Below are positions 1 through 5,918 of a stretch of 5,921 nucleotides of DNA, in pieces. Source of the DNA: Chthoniobacterales bacterium (GTDB lineage: Bacteria; Verrucomicrobiota; Verrucomicrobiia; Chthoniobacterales; UBA10450); the NCBI GenBank assembly GCA_025980625.1, contig JAICXG010000172.1, forward strand, positions 1-5,921, in the 5' to 3' direction. The notes beneath the pieces are model-generated. The model did no database searches and was not told the DNA's origin. It saw only the letters and a program-made list of their open reading frames with translations. The translations under genes and the position numbers were made by a program. Each line of letters opens with the position of its first letter. Positions within the stretch are counted from its first letter, which is position 1.

Positions 1-71
1 AGAGTGGAGAATCCAAACAGACCGCTGGCGAGCGCCGCCAGCACGACCATTCCAAGAGGAACATTTTTCAT
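1..71 (-). CDS. N-terminus of an exported protein (partial)
   Basis: Only the first 23 full codons are present; the gene runs off the left edge. The ATG at 71-69 opens a frame reading MKNVPLGMVVLAALASGLFG and then FST. One lysine near the start followed by a hydrophobic, alanine- and leucine-rich stretch is a typical Sec signal peptide or membrane anchor, so the product is probably exported. Nothing can be said about the mature part. There is no clear Shine-Dalgarno site; the bases before the ATG read AAGAATAAATCT. A second in-frame ATG at residue 8 would cut the signal peptide short, so the first is preferred. The 214-base gap after ftsY and a TTGACG box about 50 bases upstream suggest its own transcription unit. 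Confidence 0.6.
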   Translation of the reverse strand, partial: MKNVPLGMVVLAALASGLFGFST

Positions 72-97
72 AGATTTATTCTTGTTGTGCGCGTCGC

Positions 98-137
98 TTT
101 TGCGCAGATCAAGAAATCGGCGTCAACACTTTTTTTT
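98..137 (-). promoter_or_regulatory. Possible promoter of the truncated left-edge gene
   Basis: On the minus strand eight consecutive A (137-130) are followed by GTG and then TTGACG (126-121), a near-consensus -35 box with an UP-element-like A-tract in front. At 16-18 bases of spacing the sequence reads only CGCAAAAG, which is a poor -10 box. Either the promoter is weak or activator-dependent, or the -35 match is chance. It lies 50 bases upstream of the ATG at 71. Confidence 0.25.
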
Positions 138-197
138 GACCCTTTTCAGTTTCCCCGGCGGAGTGGTTCTTTTCCGGAGGCCCGGGTCGGTGATCGA

Positions 198-208
198 GTG
201 GTAGCGCG
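198..208. repeat. GTGGTAGCGCG word, copy 1, with a GC hairpin
   Basis: This 11-base word occurs again at 1137-1147, so the two copies lie on either side of ftsY in the same orientation. Here its end forms the left arm of a small hairpin, GCGCG (204-208), GTCC loop, CGCGC (213-217). It may be part of a dispersed extragenic repeat family. With only two short copies visible, chance in GC-rich DNA is possible. Confidence 0.3.
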
Positions 209-250
209 GTCCCGCGCGTCCGAATCGACAGGCAGGAGGCCTATCGGCTG

Positions 251-271
251 AGTCAGGCTGGAAGCCTGACT
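251..271. repeat. Perfect 8-bp inverted repeat downstream of ftsY
   Basis: AGTCAGGC (251-258) pairs exactly with GCCTGACT (264-271) around the 5-base loop TGGAA. It begins 14 bases after the ftsY stop codon in the direction of transcription. No T-run follows on the minus strand (CAGCCGATAGG), so it is not a standard intrinsic terminator. It could protect the 3' end of the ftsY transcript, assist Rho-dependent ending, or be an extragenic palindromic repeat. The core CAGGCTGGAAGCCTG resembles short palindromes I recall as scattered through Verrucomicrobiota genomes, which is unchecked. Confidence 0.5.
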
Positions 272-285
272 TTCCGTAACGGGCG

Positions 286-1134
286 TCAGAGCAACTGGTC
301 GACGAAGGTGCGGCTGTTGAATTCGGCAAAGTCTTCGAGCTTCTCGCCGGTGCCGATGAAGCGGGTCGGGATTCCCAGTTCGTTCTGGATCGCGATGACG
401 ATGCCGCCTTTGCCGCTGCCGTCGAGCTTGGTCACGATCAGGCCAGTGAGATCAACCGCTGCGTGGAACTCGCGCGCCTGGGCGACGGCGTTACTCCCGG
501 TCGTGGCGTCGACGACGAGGAGACGCTCGTGCGGCGCCTCCGGGTCGTGCTTGGCGAGGGAGCGTTTAATTTTTTCCAGCTCGGCCATGAGGTTCATTTT
601 GGTGTGCAAGCGGCCGGCAGTGTCGCAAAGCAGGAACTCGATGTCGCGGCGGTCGGCGGATTGCCAGGCTTCGTAGCAGAGCGCGGCGGGATCGGCGTTG
701 TACTGGCCGCGGATCATGTCAACCCGGAGGCGCCCGGCCCAGATCGCGAGTTGCTCGATCGCAGCGGCGCGGAAGGTGTCGGCGGCGCAAAGCAGGACAG
801 TGTGGCGGTTGCGCAGGAAATAACTCGCGAGCTTGGCCGTAGAGGTGGTTTTGCCGGTGCCGTTGACGCCGACGATGAGAATTGCTTTGGGCTTGGCCGG
901 GAGCGGACGGATCGGCGCCGGCTGGATCGGCAGGACGCGGAGGATCTCGTCGCGCGCAACTTCCGCGACGGTTTCGGCGGTGATCTTCTCGCCCGCGGCG
1001 CGCTTTTGCAGCGCTTCGACGATGCGCAGGCTCATCGGCACACCGAGGTCGCTGCGGATGAGCATTTCCTCGAGCTCATCCCAATCGACCGGGCGACCGG
1101 TAAATTTTTGAACGAGCGACTTGAAGAATTTCAT
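286..1134 (-). CDS. ftsY: FtsY, signal recognition particle receptor GTPase
   Basis: FtsY is the bacterial SRP receptor. At the inner membrane it binds Ffh carrying a ribosome-nascent chain, and mutual GTP hydrolysis hands the chain to SecYEG. From the ATG at 1134 the product is 282 residues. The N-domain helical bundle is about 1-75 (DELEEMLIRSDLGVP near 19-33). The G domain carries the SRP-type P-loop GVNGTGKTT (89-97), DTFRAAA (119-125), DTAGR (171-175), DATTGSNAV (209-217), TKLDG (235-239) and GTGEK (261-265). DTFRAAA, with the ending FAEFNSRTFVDQLL, fits FtsY, and there is no methionine-rich M domain as in Ffh. The long acidic A domain of E. coli FtsY is absent, as in many bacteria. The basic, phenylalanine-rich start MKFFKSLVQKF may be the membrane-binding helix. 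A TTG start at 1170 would add 12 unlike-family residues and is disfavoured. No strong ribosome site is visible; a GAGGG lies 13 bases before the ATG. Confidence 0.97.
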   Translation of the reverse strand: MKFFKSLVQKFTGRPVDWDELEEMLIRSDLGVPMSLRIVEALQKRAAGEKITAETVAEVARDEILRVLPIQPAPIRPLPAKPKAILIVGVNGTGKTTSTAKLASYFLRNRHTVLLCAADTFRAAAIEQLAIWAGRLRVDMIRGQYNADPAALCYEAWQSADRRDIEFLLCDTAGRLHTKMNLMAELEKIKRSLAKHDPEAPHERLLVVDATTGSNAVAQAREFHAAVDLTGLIVTKLDGSGKGGIVIAIQNELGIPTRFIGTGEKLEDFAEFNSRTFVDQLL

Positions 1135-1136
1135 TG

Positions 1137-1147
1137 GTGGTAGCGCG
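1137..1147. repeat. GTGGTAGCGCG word, copy 2
   Basis: This is identical to 198-208 and lies immediately upstream of the preferred ftsY ATG, inside what would be its untranslated leader. The sequence that follows it (CCCTCGCAGCGCAGGGG) differs from that after copy 1 but is also GC-rich and weakly self-complementary. Confidence 0.3.
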
Positions 1148-1240
1148 CCCTCGCAGCGCAGGGGACACAATCTCTCAGCAGAGGAGAAAAGCAGGAAGGA
1201 ATTTGCACTGCGGCGACGGCGAACGCCTGCATCGCTGCCG

Positions 1241-1276
1241 AAAAGGAAACGCGGCGTCCCAGCGAGACGCCGCGTT
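1241..1276 (-). terminator. Intrinsic terminator of the DUF4142 gene
   Basis: A perfect 11-bp stem (1266-1276 with 1248-1258) closes a 7-base loop (1259-1265). On the minus strand the arms are AACGCGGCGTC and GACGCCGCGTT, followed by TCCTTTTC (1247-1240). The stem begins 25 bases after the stop codon of the DUF4142 gene. The GC-rich stem plus broken T-run fits Rho-independent termination and separates that gene from ftsY. Confidence 0.8.
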
Positions 1277-1301
1277 GAGCGAAATTGGAAAGACCCGAAG
1301 G

Positions 1302-1859
1302 CTACTTGTTTTCCACCTTCTTGAGCGCGTCCTCGACTAACTGGAGATGCTCCTTCAAGGTCGGGAGCGTGTCTTTGGCGAACTTCTTCACGTCAGAATC
1401 TTCCTTTGTCCCGGTGTCGTTGGCTTCCTTCTCAAACATCGCGATGTCCGTCTCATGGTCCTTCTTCAACATCGTGAGGTATTTCTTGTCGAAGTCGGAG
1501 CCGGAAATTGTCATCGGCTTAGGAGTGACCTTGGAGAGGTCGAGGTTCTCCTCCTTGGCGATTTGTTCGAGTTGATCGTTCGCCTTTGTGTGGTCGGTAA
1601 TCATGCGCTCGGCGACATCCTTGGTCGCGTCGTTTTGCGCTTTATCCTTTGCCATCTTGGCGTTTTCGACTTCTTCGCGACCGCCCCTGTAAGCTTTTTT
1701 CACGAAGCGCTTGTCGGCCTGGCTCAGCTTGCTTTTACCGGTCATGCCCGGGCTCGGGCTGGTTTCATCGGCCGCCGCGGCGGTTGCGACGAAGCACAAG
1801 CCGCTCGCGGCAATGGCTGCGAGAACGAGCGGGAACGTAAAACGAATGGATTTTTTCAT
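1302..1859 (-). CDS. Exported DUF4142 family protein
   Basis: The product is 185 residues. Residues 1-30 form a Sec signal peptide: MKKSIR, a hydrophobic stretch LVLAAIAASGLCFVATAAAA, and likely cleavage before DETSPSP. A low-complexity linker (31-45) leads into a DUF4142 domain (about 47-181), predicted mostly helical. Recognisable family features are DKRFVKKAYRGGREEVENAKMA (starting at 49), the RMITDHTKAND segment (85-95), MLKKDHETDIAMF (130-142) and the closing TLKEHLQLVEDAL (167-179). These resemble the four-helix, ferritin-like arrangement proposed for the family, and histidines 90, 135 and 171 fall one per helix. Biochemical function is not established for the family; members are generally exported and often linked to stress or envelope settings. 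The mature protein is rich in Lys, Asp and Glu. The ATG at 1859 is the only start giving a signal peptide, and it has no clear Shine-Dalgarno site. A strong terminator follows. Confidence 0.9.
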   Translation of the reverse strand: MKKSIRFTFPLVLAAIAASGLCFVATAAAADETSPSPGMTGKSKLSQADKRFVKKAYRGGREEVENAKMAKDKAQNDATKDVAERMITDHTKANDQLEQIAKEENLDLSKVTPKPMTISGSDFDKKYLTMLKKDHETDIAMFEKEANDTGTKEDSDVKKFAKDTLPTLKEHLQLVEDALKKVENK

Positions 1860-1982
1860 AGCTTGGATTGTTTTGAGGTTGCGTTGATTGGTCAGCCGAA
1901 TGTCCGGCTAAAGACGTTCGCAAATCCCGGCACCTTTGGACGTGCCATTTCGCGCCGTGCCTAACGCTCTGACACGGGCCGG

Positions 1983-3392
1983 CTAGCTTTCGCTCGAGCT
2001 GTAGGACTTCTCGACCCGCAGCGCCACGTCGCGATAACCGTAGTCGGCCTCGTAGAGTCTCTTCATCGCGTCGATGTATTTGCCGCTCTCGCCCATCTGC
2101 TCGTAAACCAGCCCGAGGTTGTAGACGATCTCCTTTTTCGTCGCGTCCATCACGAGCATCTCGCGGGCGGCGTCTTCAAGCTGTTTGGCGGCGAGGTCGA
2201 GCATTCCCAGCTCGCGATAACAGCGGCCGAGCAGGTTCATCGCCTTAAGCCGGGCGTTTGGGTTTTGCCGGGCGCGCTGCAACTCGGGGAGGGCGTCGCG
2301 GTATCTGCCGGCGTTGGTCAGCTGCTCGCCCAGCTCGTAGCGCAATTGCAGATCGGTCGGATTGCGGTCGAGCCGCTTGCGCGCGTCGTCGATCAGAATT
2401 TCGGCGCGATGTCGTTTCGCTTCTTCCAATTTACGGGCGCGAGCGGTGAACTCCTCGCCGCCCGCCTCGTGCTCGGCGAGGAATTGCTCGTCTTCGCGGA
2501 TCTGCCGGTCGAGCTGGCGCATTTTCAGATCGGAAACTTTGCGGACGAGGCCGGGATCATTCCGGTTCGTTAGGGCGACGGCATATTCATACCAGGCGAT
2601 CGCGCCCTCCAGATCATCCTTCTGGTCGTGCAAAGCCCCGAGCCGTTTTGCCAGGTCGATATTTTGCGGGTCGGTCTCGTGCTGGGCGAAAACTTCGCTG
2701 ATCTGTCGCTCAAGCGACTCATCGCTCAATTGCACCCGGCTTTGCTGCTCGAGGGAGACGGCGGCGTCTTTATCCTTGATCAGGTCGCGATAACTCTCCG
2801 CTTCGGTCCAGCCGCCTTTTTTCATGGAGGCACGGGCGGAAGCGTCCTTGCCGAGCTTGGCCGCGACAAGGTCGAGCGGATCGATTTCGGTGATGCGATT
2901 GTAAACTTCGACGGCGTTCTCGGCCCGCTCGTATTGGTTATAAAGACGCCCAAGCTCGTGCAGAATCTTGACGCTTCGCGGCTTCTCCTCGAGCAGCGTC
3001 CGCATGGCGAAGATCGCGAGATCGGGAAAATCGGCGGCCACCGCCGCCTCCTTCAGGATCATGTTAGCCTGGAGGTTGTACGGATTAGTTTCGAGCACCT
3101 TCTCGATCAACTCGATGGCCTTGCGCGGGTTTTTCTTTAGCTCGCGCTGCGCTTTCATCGCCGCGAGCGGCGCGGTCGAGATGTTGAAGAAGGTTTTCTT
3201 CTCCGCTTTCAGGCGCGTGACCTCGGCCCGGCGCAACATTTGCCGGCCAGTGAGGAACTCCGGTTCCTGTTGCAGGACATTTTGCAGAAGCTCGATGGCG
3301 TAGCCGAAATTGCGCCGCTCGATCGCGGCCATGGCTTTGAGCCAGGAGCTGCGCAATTCATCGCTTAGATCCTTTTCATGCTTTAGCGCCAT
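1983..3392 (-). CDS. TPR-repeat protein, cytoplasmic
   Basis: The product is 469 residues with no signal peptide or membrane segment. It is almost entirely helical and carries degenerate tetratricopeptide repeats, which usually serve as protein-protein docking surfaces. Candidate TPR units are at about 14-45 (AMAAIERRNFGYAIELLQNV), 86-105, 108-137, 143-172 (ELGRLYNQYERAENAVEVYN), 244-277 (LGALHDQKDDLEGAIAWYEY), 348-378 (YELGEQLTNAGRYRDALPEL), 382-412 and 422-452. Between them, residues 281-340 are very rich in Arg, Glu and Lys and probably form a long helix or coiled coil. The tail EADYGYRDVALRVEKSY followed by SSSES is a common ending in such scaffolds. I cannot assign a partner or pathway. 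The ATG at 3392 has no Shine-Dalgarno site. It lies 90 bases after the beta-helix gene with no terminator between them, so partial co-transcription is possible. Its 3' end also lacks an obvious terminator before the DUF4142 gene. Confidence 0.9.
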   Translation of the reverse strand: MALKHEKDLSDELRSSWLKAMAAIERRNFGYAIELLQNVLQQEPEFLTGRQMLRRAEVTRLKAEKKTFFNISTAPLAAMKAQRELKKNPRKAIELIEKVLETNPYNLQANMILKEAAVAADFPDLAIFAMRTLLEEKPRSVKILHELGRLYNQYERAENAVEVYNRITEIDPLDLVAAKLGKDASARASMKKGGWTEAESYRDLIKDKDAAVSLEQQSRVQLSDESLERQISEVFAQHETDPQNIDLAKRLGALHDQKDDLEGAIAWYEYAVALTNRNDPGLVRKVSDLKMRQLDRQIREDEQFLAEHEAGGEEFTARARKLEEAKRHRAEILIDDARKRLDRNPTDLQLRYELGEQLTNAGRYRDALPELQRARQNPNARLKAMNLLGRCYRELGMLDLAAKQLEDAAREMLVMDATKKEIVYNLGLVYEQMGESGKYIDAMKRLYEADYGYRDVALRVEKSYSSSES

Positions 3393-3410
3393 CGCTAATC
3401 GTTAGTCTGT

Positions 3411-3439
3411 AAGCTAGCAGCCGCGACGGAGTCAGGCAA
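3411..3439 (-). promoter_or_regulatory. Weak promoter candidate for the TPR gene
   Basis: On the minus strand TTGCCT (3439-3434) and TAGCTT (3416-3411) are separated by exactly 17 bases. They match 4 of 6 and 3 of 6 consensus positions. The -10 box ends 18 bases before the ATG, which would leave a leader of only about 10 bases. Such a short leader fits the lack of a ribosome site, but the matches are weak enough to be chance. Confidence 0.25.
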
Positions 3440-3482
3440 AGGTTTAGCGAGCGGCCCGAACCACAAGCGCCCTGGAGACGAC

Positions 3483-5918
3483 TCAATCGAGATGATAAGC
3501 TTCGACGAGAGCGACACCGGTTGTGTCGTTAGTTCCCATCACAATCGCGGTGTAGGGCCCGGGAGCAAAGCTTTGCAGGATGGCTGACTCGCGGTCATCA
3601 GTTGGCGCGAGGCCGGTAGCTTCGATCTCGTCCTTTTGCGTGTCCTGCCAGTCGTTATTAGTGGCGATGGTAGTGCCTTGAGGATCGTGCAACTCGAGCA
3701 CCGGATCCTCGAGCGGATCCTGGACGCCGAAGTTCCCAAGCGAGGGTCCGATCGCGCGCAACAGCACCTCGGTCTCGCCCGCATCTGTAGGTCCAACAAT
3801 GAAGCCACCAATCATGACCCCGTCGCCCGTATCGACGAAACCGCGGGTGCTGATATTGGCCATGTGGGAGCCGGCGGTGAGATCGAGGTCGTAGATTTCG
3901 ACTAACCCGACGCCGGTGGTCGAGTTAGTGCCGGAGAGAATTGCGGTGTAGGCGCCCGGATCAAGGTCCAGCACGATGGCTGACTCGAGATCGTTGGCTG
4001 GCGCGAGGCCGGTGGCTTCGATTTCGGCTTCCTGAGTATCGCGCCAGTTGTCGTTAGTCATAATCGTAGCTCCGCCGCTGTCGTGTAACTCGAGCATTGG
4101 ATCGGGCAAAGCACCGGCGACACCAAAGTTAGTAAGAGACGGGCCGATCCCCCTGATAATAACTCTTTTCGCTCCCGTCCCGTTGATAATAAAACCTCCG
4201 ATCGCAACCTGATCGCCGGTCAAGACCTCCATCCGGGTGGAGATATTCAAGAGCTGTGTGGCAAAGGCGGCCGAGAATTCCGAGGTGTTGCCATCAGGGT
4301 CAGTCGCGGTGGCGGTGAAACTCGTTTCGCCAACCGAGGCGAGAGGCAGGGTAACATTGTAGGTGACCGAGCCAGTGCCATCGGTAGTCACATCGGTCGA
4401 GCCAAGAAACGTCGCGCCTTCGCCGAAACCATTTGTATCTCGCGTGACGTTACTAAAGAACTCGAGGCGAAAGATAGTGTCCGGAGTGCTATCGAGGGCG
4501 CCGGAAATCGTCACGGTCAAGTCATCGCTGGCAATCGCGACATTCGAGATCGTGGGGTAATTCTGGAGGTTGTTCGGTCCGGTGTCGGCATCGCCATCGT
4601 CATTGGGCTCGACGCAGTTGGGATCGCCGTCAAACTCCAGATCGATCCCGAGGCCGGCGTTTGAGAAGATGGAGTTACCGAGGATGGCATTATTGATGGC
4701 GCCAGCGTTATGCACCCAGATGCCGGAGTTAGCGGCATTGCACATGGGAGTGTCGCCGCCGTTAAAAGCGATGATGTTACGCGCGTCAGGGTCCGTCCCG
4801 CCCACGGTGTTGTCGTGCCCGTTAATTTGTATGCCGCCGGGCAGATTGCCTAAGGGTTGCGTGCCTGTGATATCAGCGCCGATGATGTTACCCTGAATGA
4901 GGTTGCCGTTGGTGTCTTGTCCGAGGATCACACCAGAGTTGCCATTGTTGCCAGAGATCAGATTGCCGGGCGGCGTGCCAGGAGTGGCTGTCAGGCCGCC
5001 GATGAGGCACCCAGAGACGCCAGAGTTAAAATCGAGACCAAGGTTTGGGTTCGAGAGGGCGACGGTTCCCGTGACGTCCGTGCCGATGAAATTGCCTTGG
5101 ACCGTGTGATTAGATCCGCCGAACAAGTCAACGCCGCGGTTGTTGCCTGAGATAATGTTACGGGCGTCAACCATCGGCCCACCGATGAGAGTATTTGTGC
5201 CGGTGGTATTAACGCCTCGTCCTGTGTTTCCCAATGCTATCGTGCCAGTTAGATCCGTGCCGATAAGGTTGCCTTGCACCGTGTTTCCGCTGCCGCTTCC
5301 CAACTCAACCCCGTTACCGATGTTTCCTGAGATCAGGTTGCGCGCGGCCGGCGTTGTCCCGCCAACGGTGTTATCAGATGCACCGCCAACCAGAATCACG
5401 CCGCCGAGACCTCCGGAGCCATTCGCTAACGCCGCCGTTCCTGCCCGGTCCGTTCCGATGAAATTTCCTGAGATCACACTCCCACCGGAAGAAAGTTCCA
5501 TGGCGTCGTGCTGAAAGCTGTTAATTACCAAGCCTTGCACGACGCAGTTGGCCGCGGCTGCGCTGATCGTGAGGCCCGTGACGTTGCCCACCTGCGCGCC
5601 GCTGAGCTCGATCATTAGGACCGTGTTTAGACCCATGGTGGGCGGGTTGGTGTTCGGGCTTGATCCTGGCTGGGTGTAGCCGTCGATCGTTACCTGCTCG
5701 GTGATCGTTGGCAGGACGGTAAGCGGGCTGATGGTGTGAACGCCCGAGCCTGCGATATCGAAGTCGATTGTGTCCGCGCCGGGATTGGCGTTGGCGTCCA
5801 AAATCGCCTGACGTAGCGAGCCCGCGCCGCTGTCGTTGGTGTTGGTGACGGTGAATGTGCCTGCCAGAACTGGCGAGGCGCAAACGGCCAGGATCGAGAG
5901 AATCCTTAGAGCCTTCAT
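3483..5918 (-). CDS. Secreted parallel beta-helix protein with tandem C-terminal modules
   Basis: The product is 811 residues. MKALRILSILAVCASPVLA (1-19) is a clear Sec signal peptide with cleavage before GTF. Next comes a start seen in many bacterial surface beta-helix proteins: TNTNDSGAGSLRQAI (25-39) and ADTIDFDI (48-55). Residues about 100-430 are rich in Gly, Asn and Ile, with recurring GNxIGTD and NxISGN motifs, as expected of a right-handed parallel beta-helix of the pectate-lyase-like fold. GIDLEFDGDPN (424-434) and an Asp/Asn-rich run that may bind calcium lead to a beta-sandwich-like segment (455-553, ending TATDPDGNTSEFSAAF). Two copies of a ~122-residue module (558-679 and 688-811) end the protein, each closing with Y-x-L-D. 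No catalytic residues are recognisable, and there is no LPXTG, PEP-CTERM or C-terminal membrane segment. An adhesin, cell-surface or polysaccharide-binding role is possible but unproven. Only 3 bases precede the ATG in the window, so its promoter is not visible. Confidence 0.9.
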   Translation of the reverse strand: MKALRILSILAVCASPVLAGTFTVTNTNDSGAGSLRQAILDANANPGADTIDFDIAGSGVHTISPLTVLPTITEQVTIDGYTQPGSSPNTNPPTMGLNTVLMIELSGAQVGNVTGLTISAAAANCVVQGLVINSFQHDAMELSSGGSVISGNFIGTDRAGTAALANGSGGLGGVILVGGASDNTVGGTTPAARNLISGNIGNGVELGSGSGNTVQGNLIGTDLTGTIALGNTGRGVNTTGTNTLIGGPMVDARNIISGNNRGVDLFGGSNHTVQGNFIGTDVTGTVALSNPNLGLDFNSGVSGCLIGGLTATPGTPPGNLISGNNGNSGVILGQDTNGNLIQGNIIGADITGTQPLGNLPGGIQINGHDNTVGGTDPDARNIIAFNGGDTPMCNAANSGIWVHNAGAINNAILGNSIFSNAGLGIDLEFDGDPNCVEPNDDGDADTGPNNLQNYPTISNVAIASDDLTVTISGALDSTPDTIFRLEFFSNVTRDTNGFGEGATFLGSTDVTTDGTGSVTYNVTLPLASVGETSFTATATDPDGNTSEFSAAFATQLLNISTRMEVLTGDQVAIGGFIINGTGAKRVIIRGIGPSLTNFGVAGALPDPMLELHDSGGATIMTNDNWRDTQEAEIEATGLAPANDLESAIVLDLDPGAYTAILSGTNSTTGVGLVEIYDLDLTAGSHMANISTRGFVDTGDGVMIGGFIVGPTDAGETEVLLRAIGPSLGNFGVQDPLEDPVLELHDPQGTTIATNNDWQDTQKDEIEATGLAPTDDRESAILQSFAPGPYTAIVMGTNDTTGVALVEAYHLD
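3486..3857 (-). repeat. C-terminal module, copy 2 (residues 688-811)
   Basis: This is the second copy of the tandem module. It shares with copy 1 the order NISTR, a GD pair, IGGFI, R.IGPSL.NFGV, LELHD, DTQ..EIEATGLAP, ESAI, YTAI, GTN.TTGV and LVE.Y.LD. The copies also match visibly at DNA level around 3600-3670 and 3990-4065. This points to duplication within the gene or strong constraint on the module. Confidence 0.85.
3882..4247 (-). repeat. C-terminal module, copy 1 (residues 558-679)
   Basis: This first copy is joined to copy 2 by the 8-residue linker LTAGSHMA. Differences are mainly in the first strand (MEVLTGDQVAIGGFIING against GFVDTGDGVMIGGFIVGP) and in loop residues. Alternating hydrophobic stretches suggest a beta-rich fold. 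The module's function is unknown to me. Confidence 0.85.
4719..5468 (-). repeat. Four degenerate beta-helix repeats within the gene
   Basis: GNFIGTD, GNLIGTD, GNFIGTD and GNIIGAD occur at residues 151, 216, 275 and 343, giving units of 65, 59 and 68 residues. Each is followed by a TGT-AL-like turn (RAGTAAL, LTGTIAL, VTGTVAL, ITGTQPL), a GG motif (TVGG, LIGG, LIGG, TVGG) and an N(L/I)I(S/A)xN motif. DNA similarity is also visible, for example GCCGATGAAATTGCCTTG near 5082 against GCCGATAAGGTTGCCTTG near 5258 on the plus strand. Confidence 0.8.

Noticed and set aside
4..204. 66-codon plus-strand frame near the left edge
   Set aside because: It begins antisense to a signal-peptide coding start and runs through intergenic repeats, with no ribosome site or family resemblance.
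186..240. tRNA-like stretch (GAGTGGTAGCGC ... TCCGAATC)
   Set aside because: It recalls a D-loop and a T-loop, but the spacing is far too short for an anticodon arm and no acceptor stem pairs.
123..329. 68-codon minus-strand frame overlapping the end of ftsY
   Set aside because: It starts inside ftsY in another frame and continues through the hairpin region. Its composition is Pro/Arg/Ser-rich, typical of a GC-rich non-coding frame.
463..1143. 226-codon open frame on the plus strand
   Set aside because: It lies wholly antisense to ftsY, whose motifs are unmistakable. Long antisense frames are expected in GC-rich genes, and its translation shows no recognisable family.
1135..1170. Upstream TTG start that would extend FtsY by 12 residues
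   Set aside because: The extra residues MCPLRCEGALPP do not resemble FtsY N-termini, and they lie over the GTGGTAGCGCG repeat word. The ATG at 1134 gives a typical basic start.
1894..1909. 5-bp inverted repeat AGCCG/CGGCT between the TPR and DUF4142 genes
   Set aside because: The stem is short, no T-run follows on either strand, and one this size is expected by chance.
1347..1964. 205-codon open frame on the plus strand
   Set aside because: It is antisense to the DUF4142 gene, which has a signal peptide and conserved motifs. The antisense translation has no coherent domain.
2628..3140. 170-codon open frame on the plus strand
   Set aside because: It is antisense to the TPR gene and appears to be a shadow of its codon pattern.
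4719..5468. Repeated segments that could suggest a CRISPR or satellite array
   Set aside because: The units are degenerate, unequal in length and lie in one uninterrupted reading frame, so they are protein repeats of a beta-helix.
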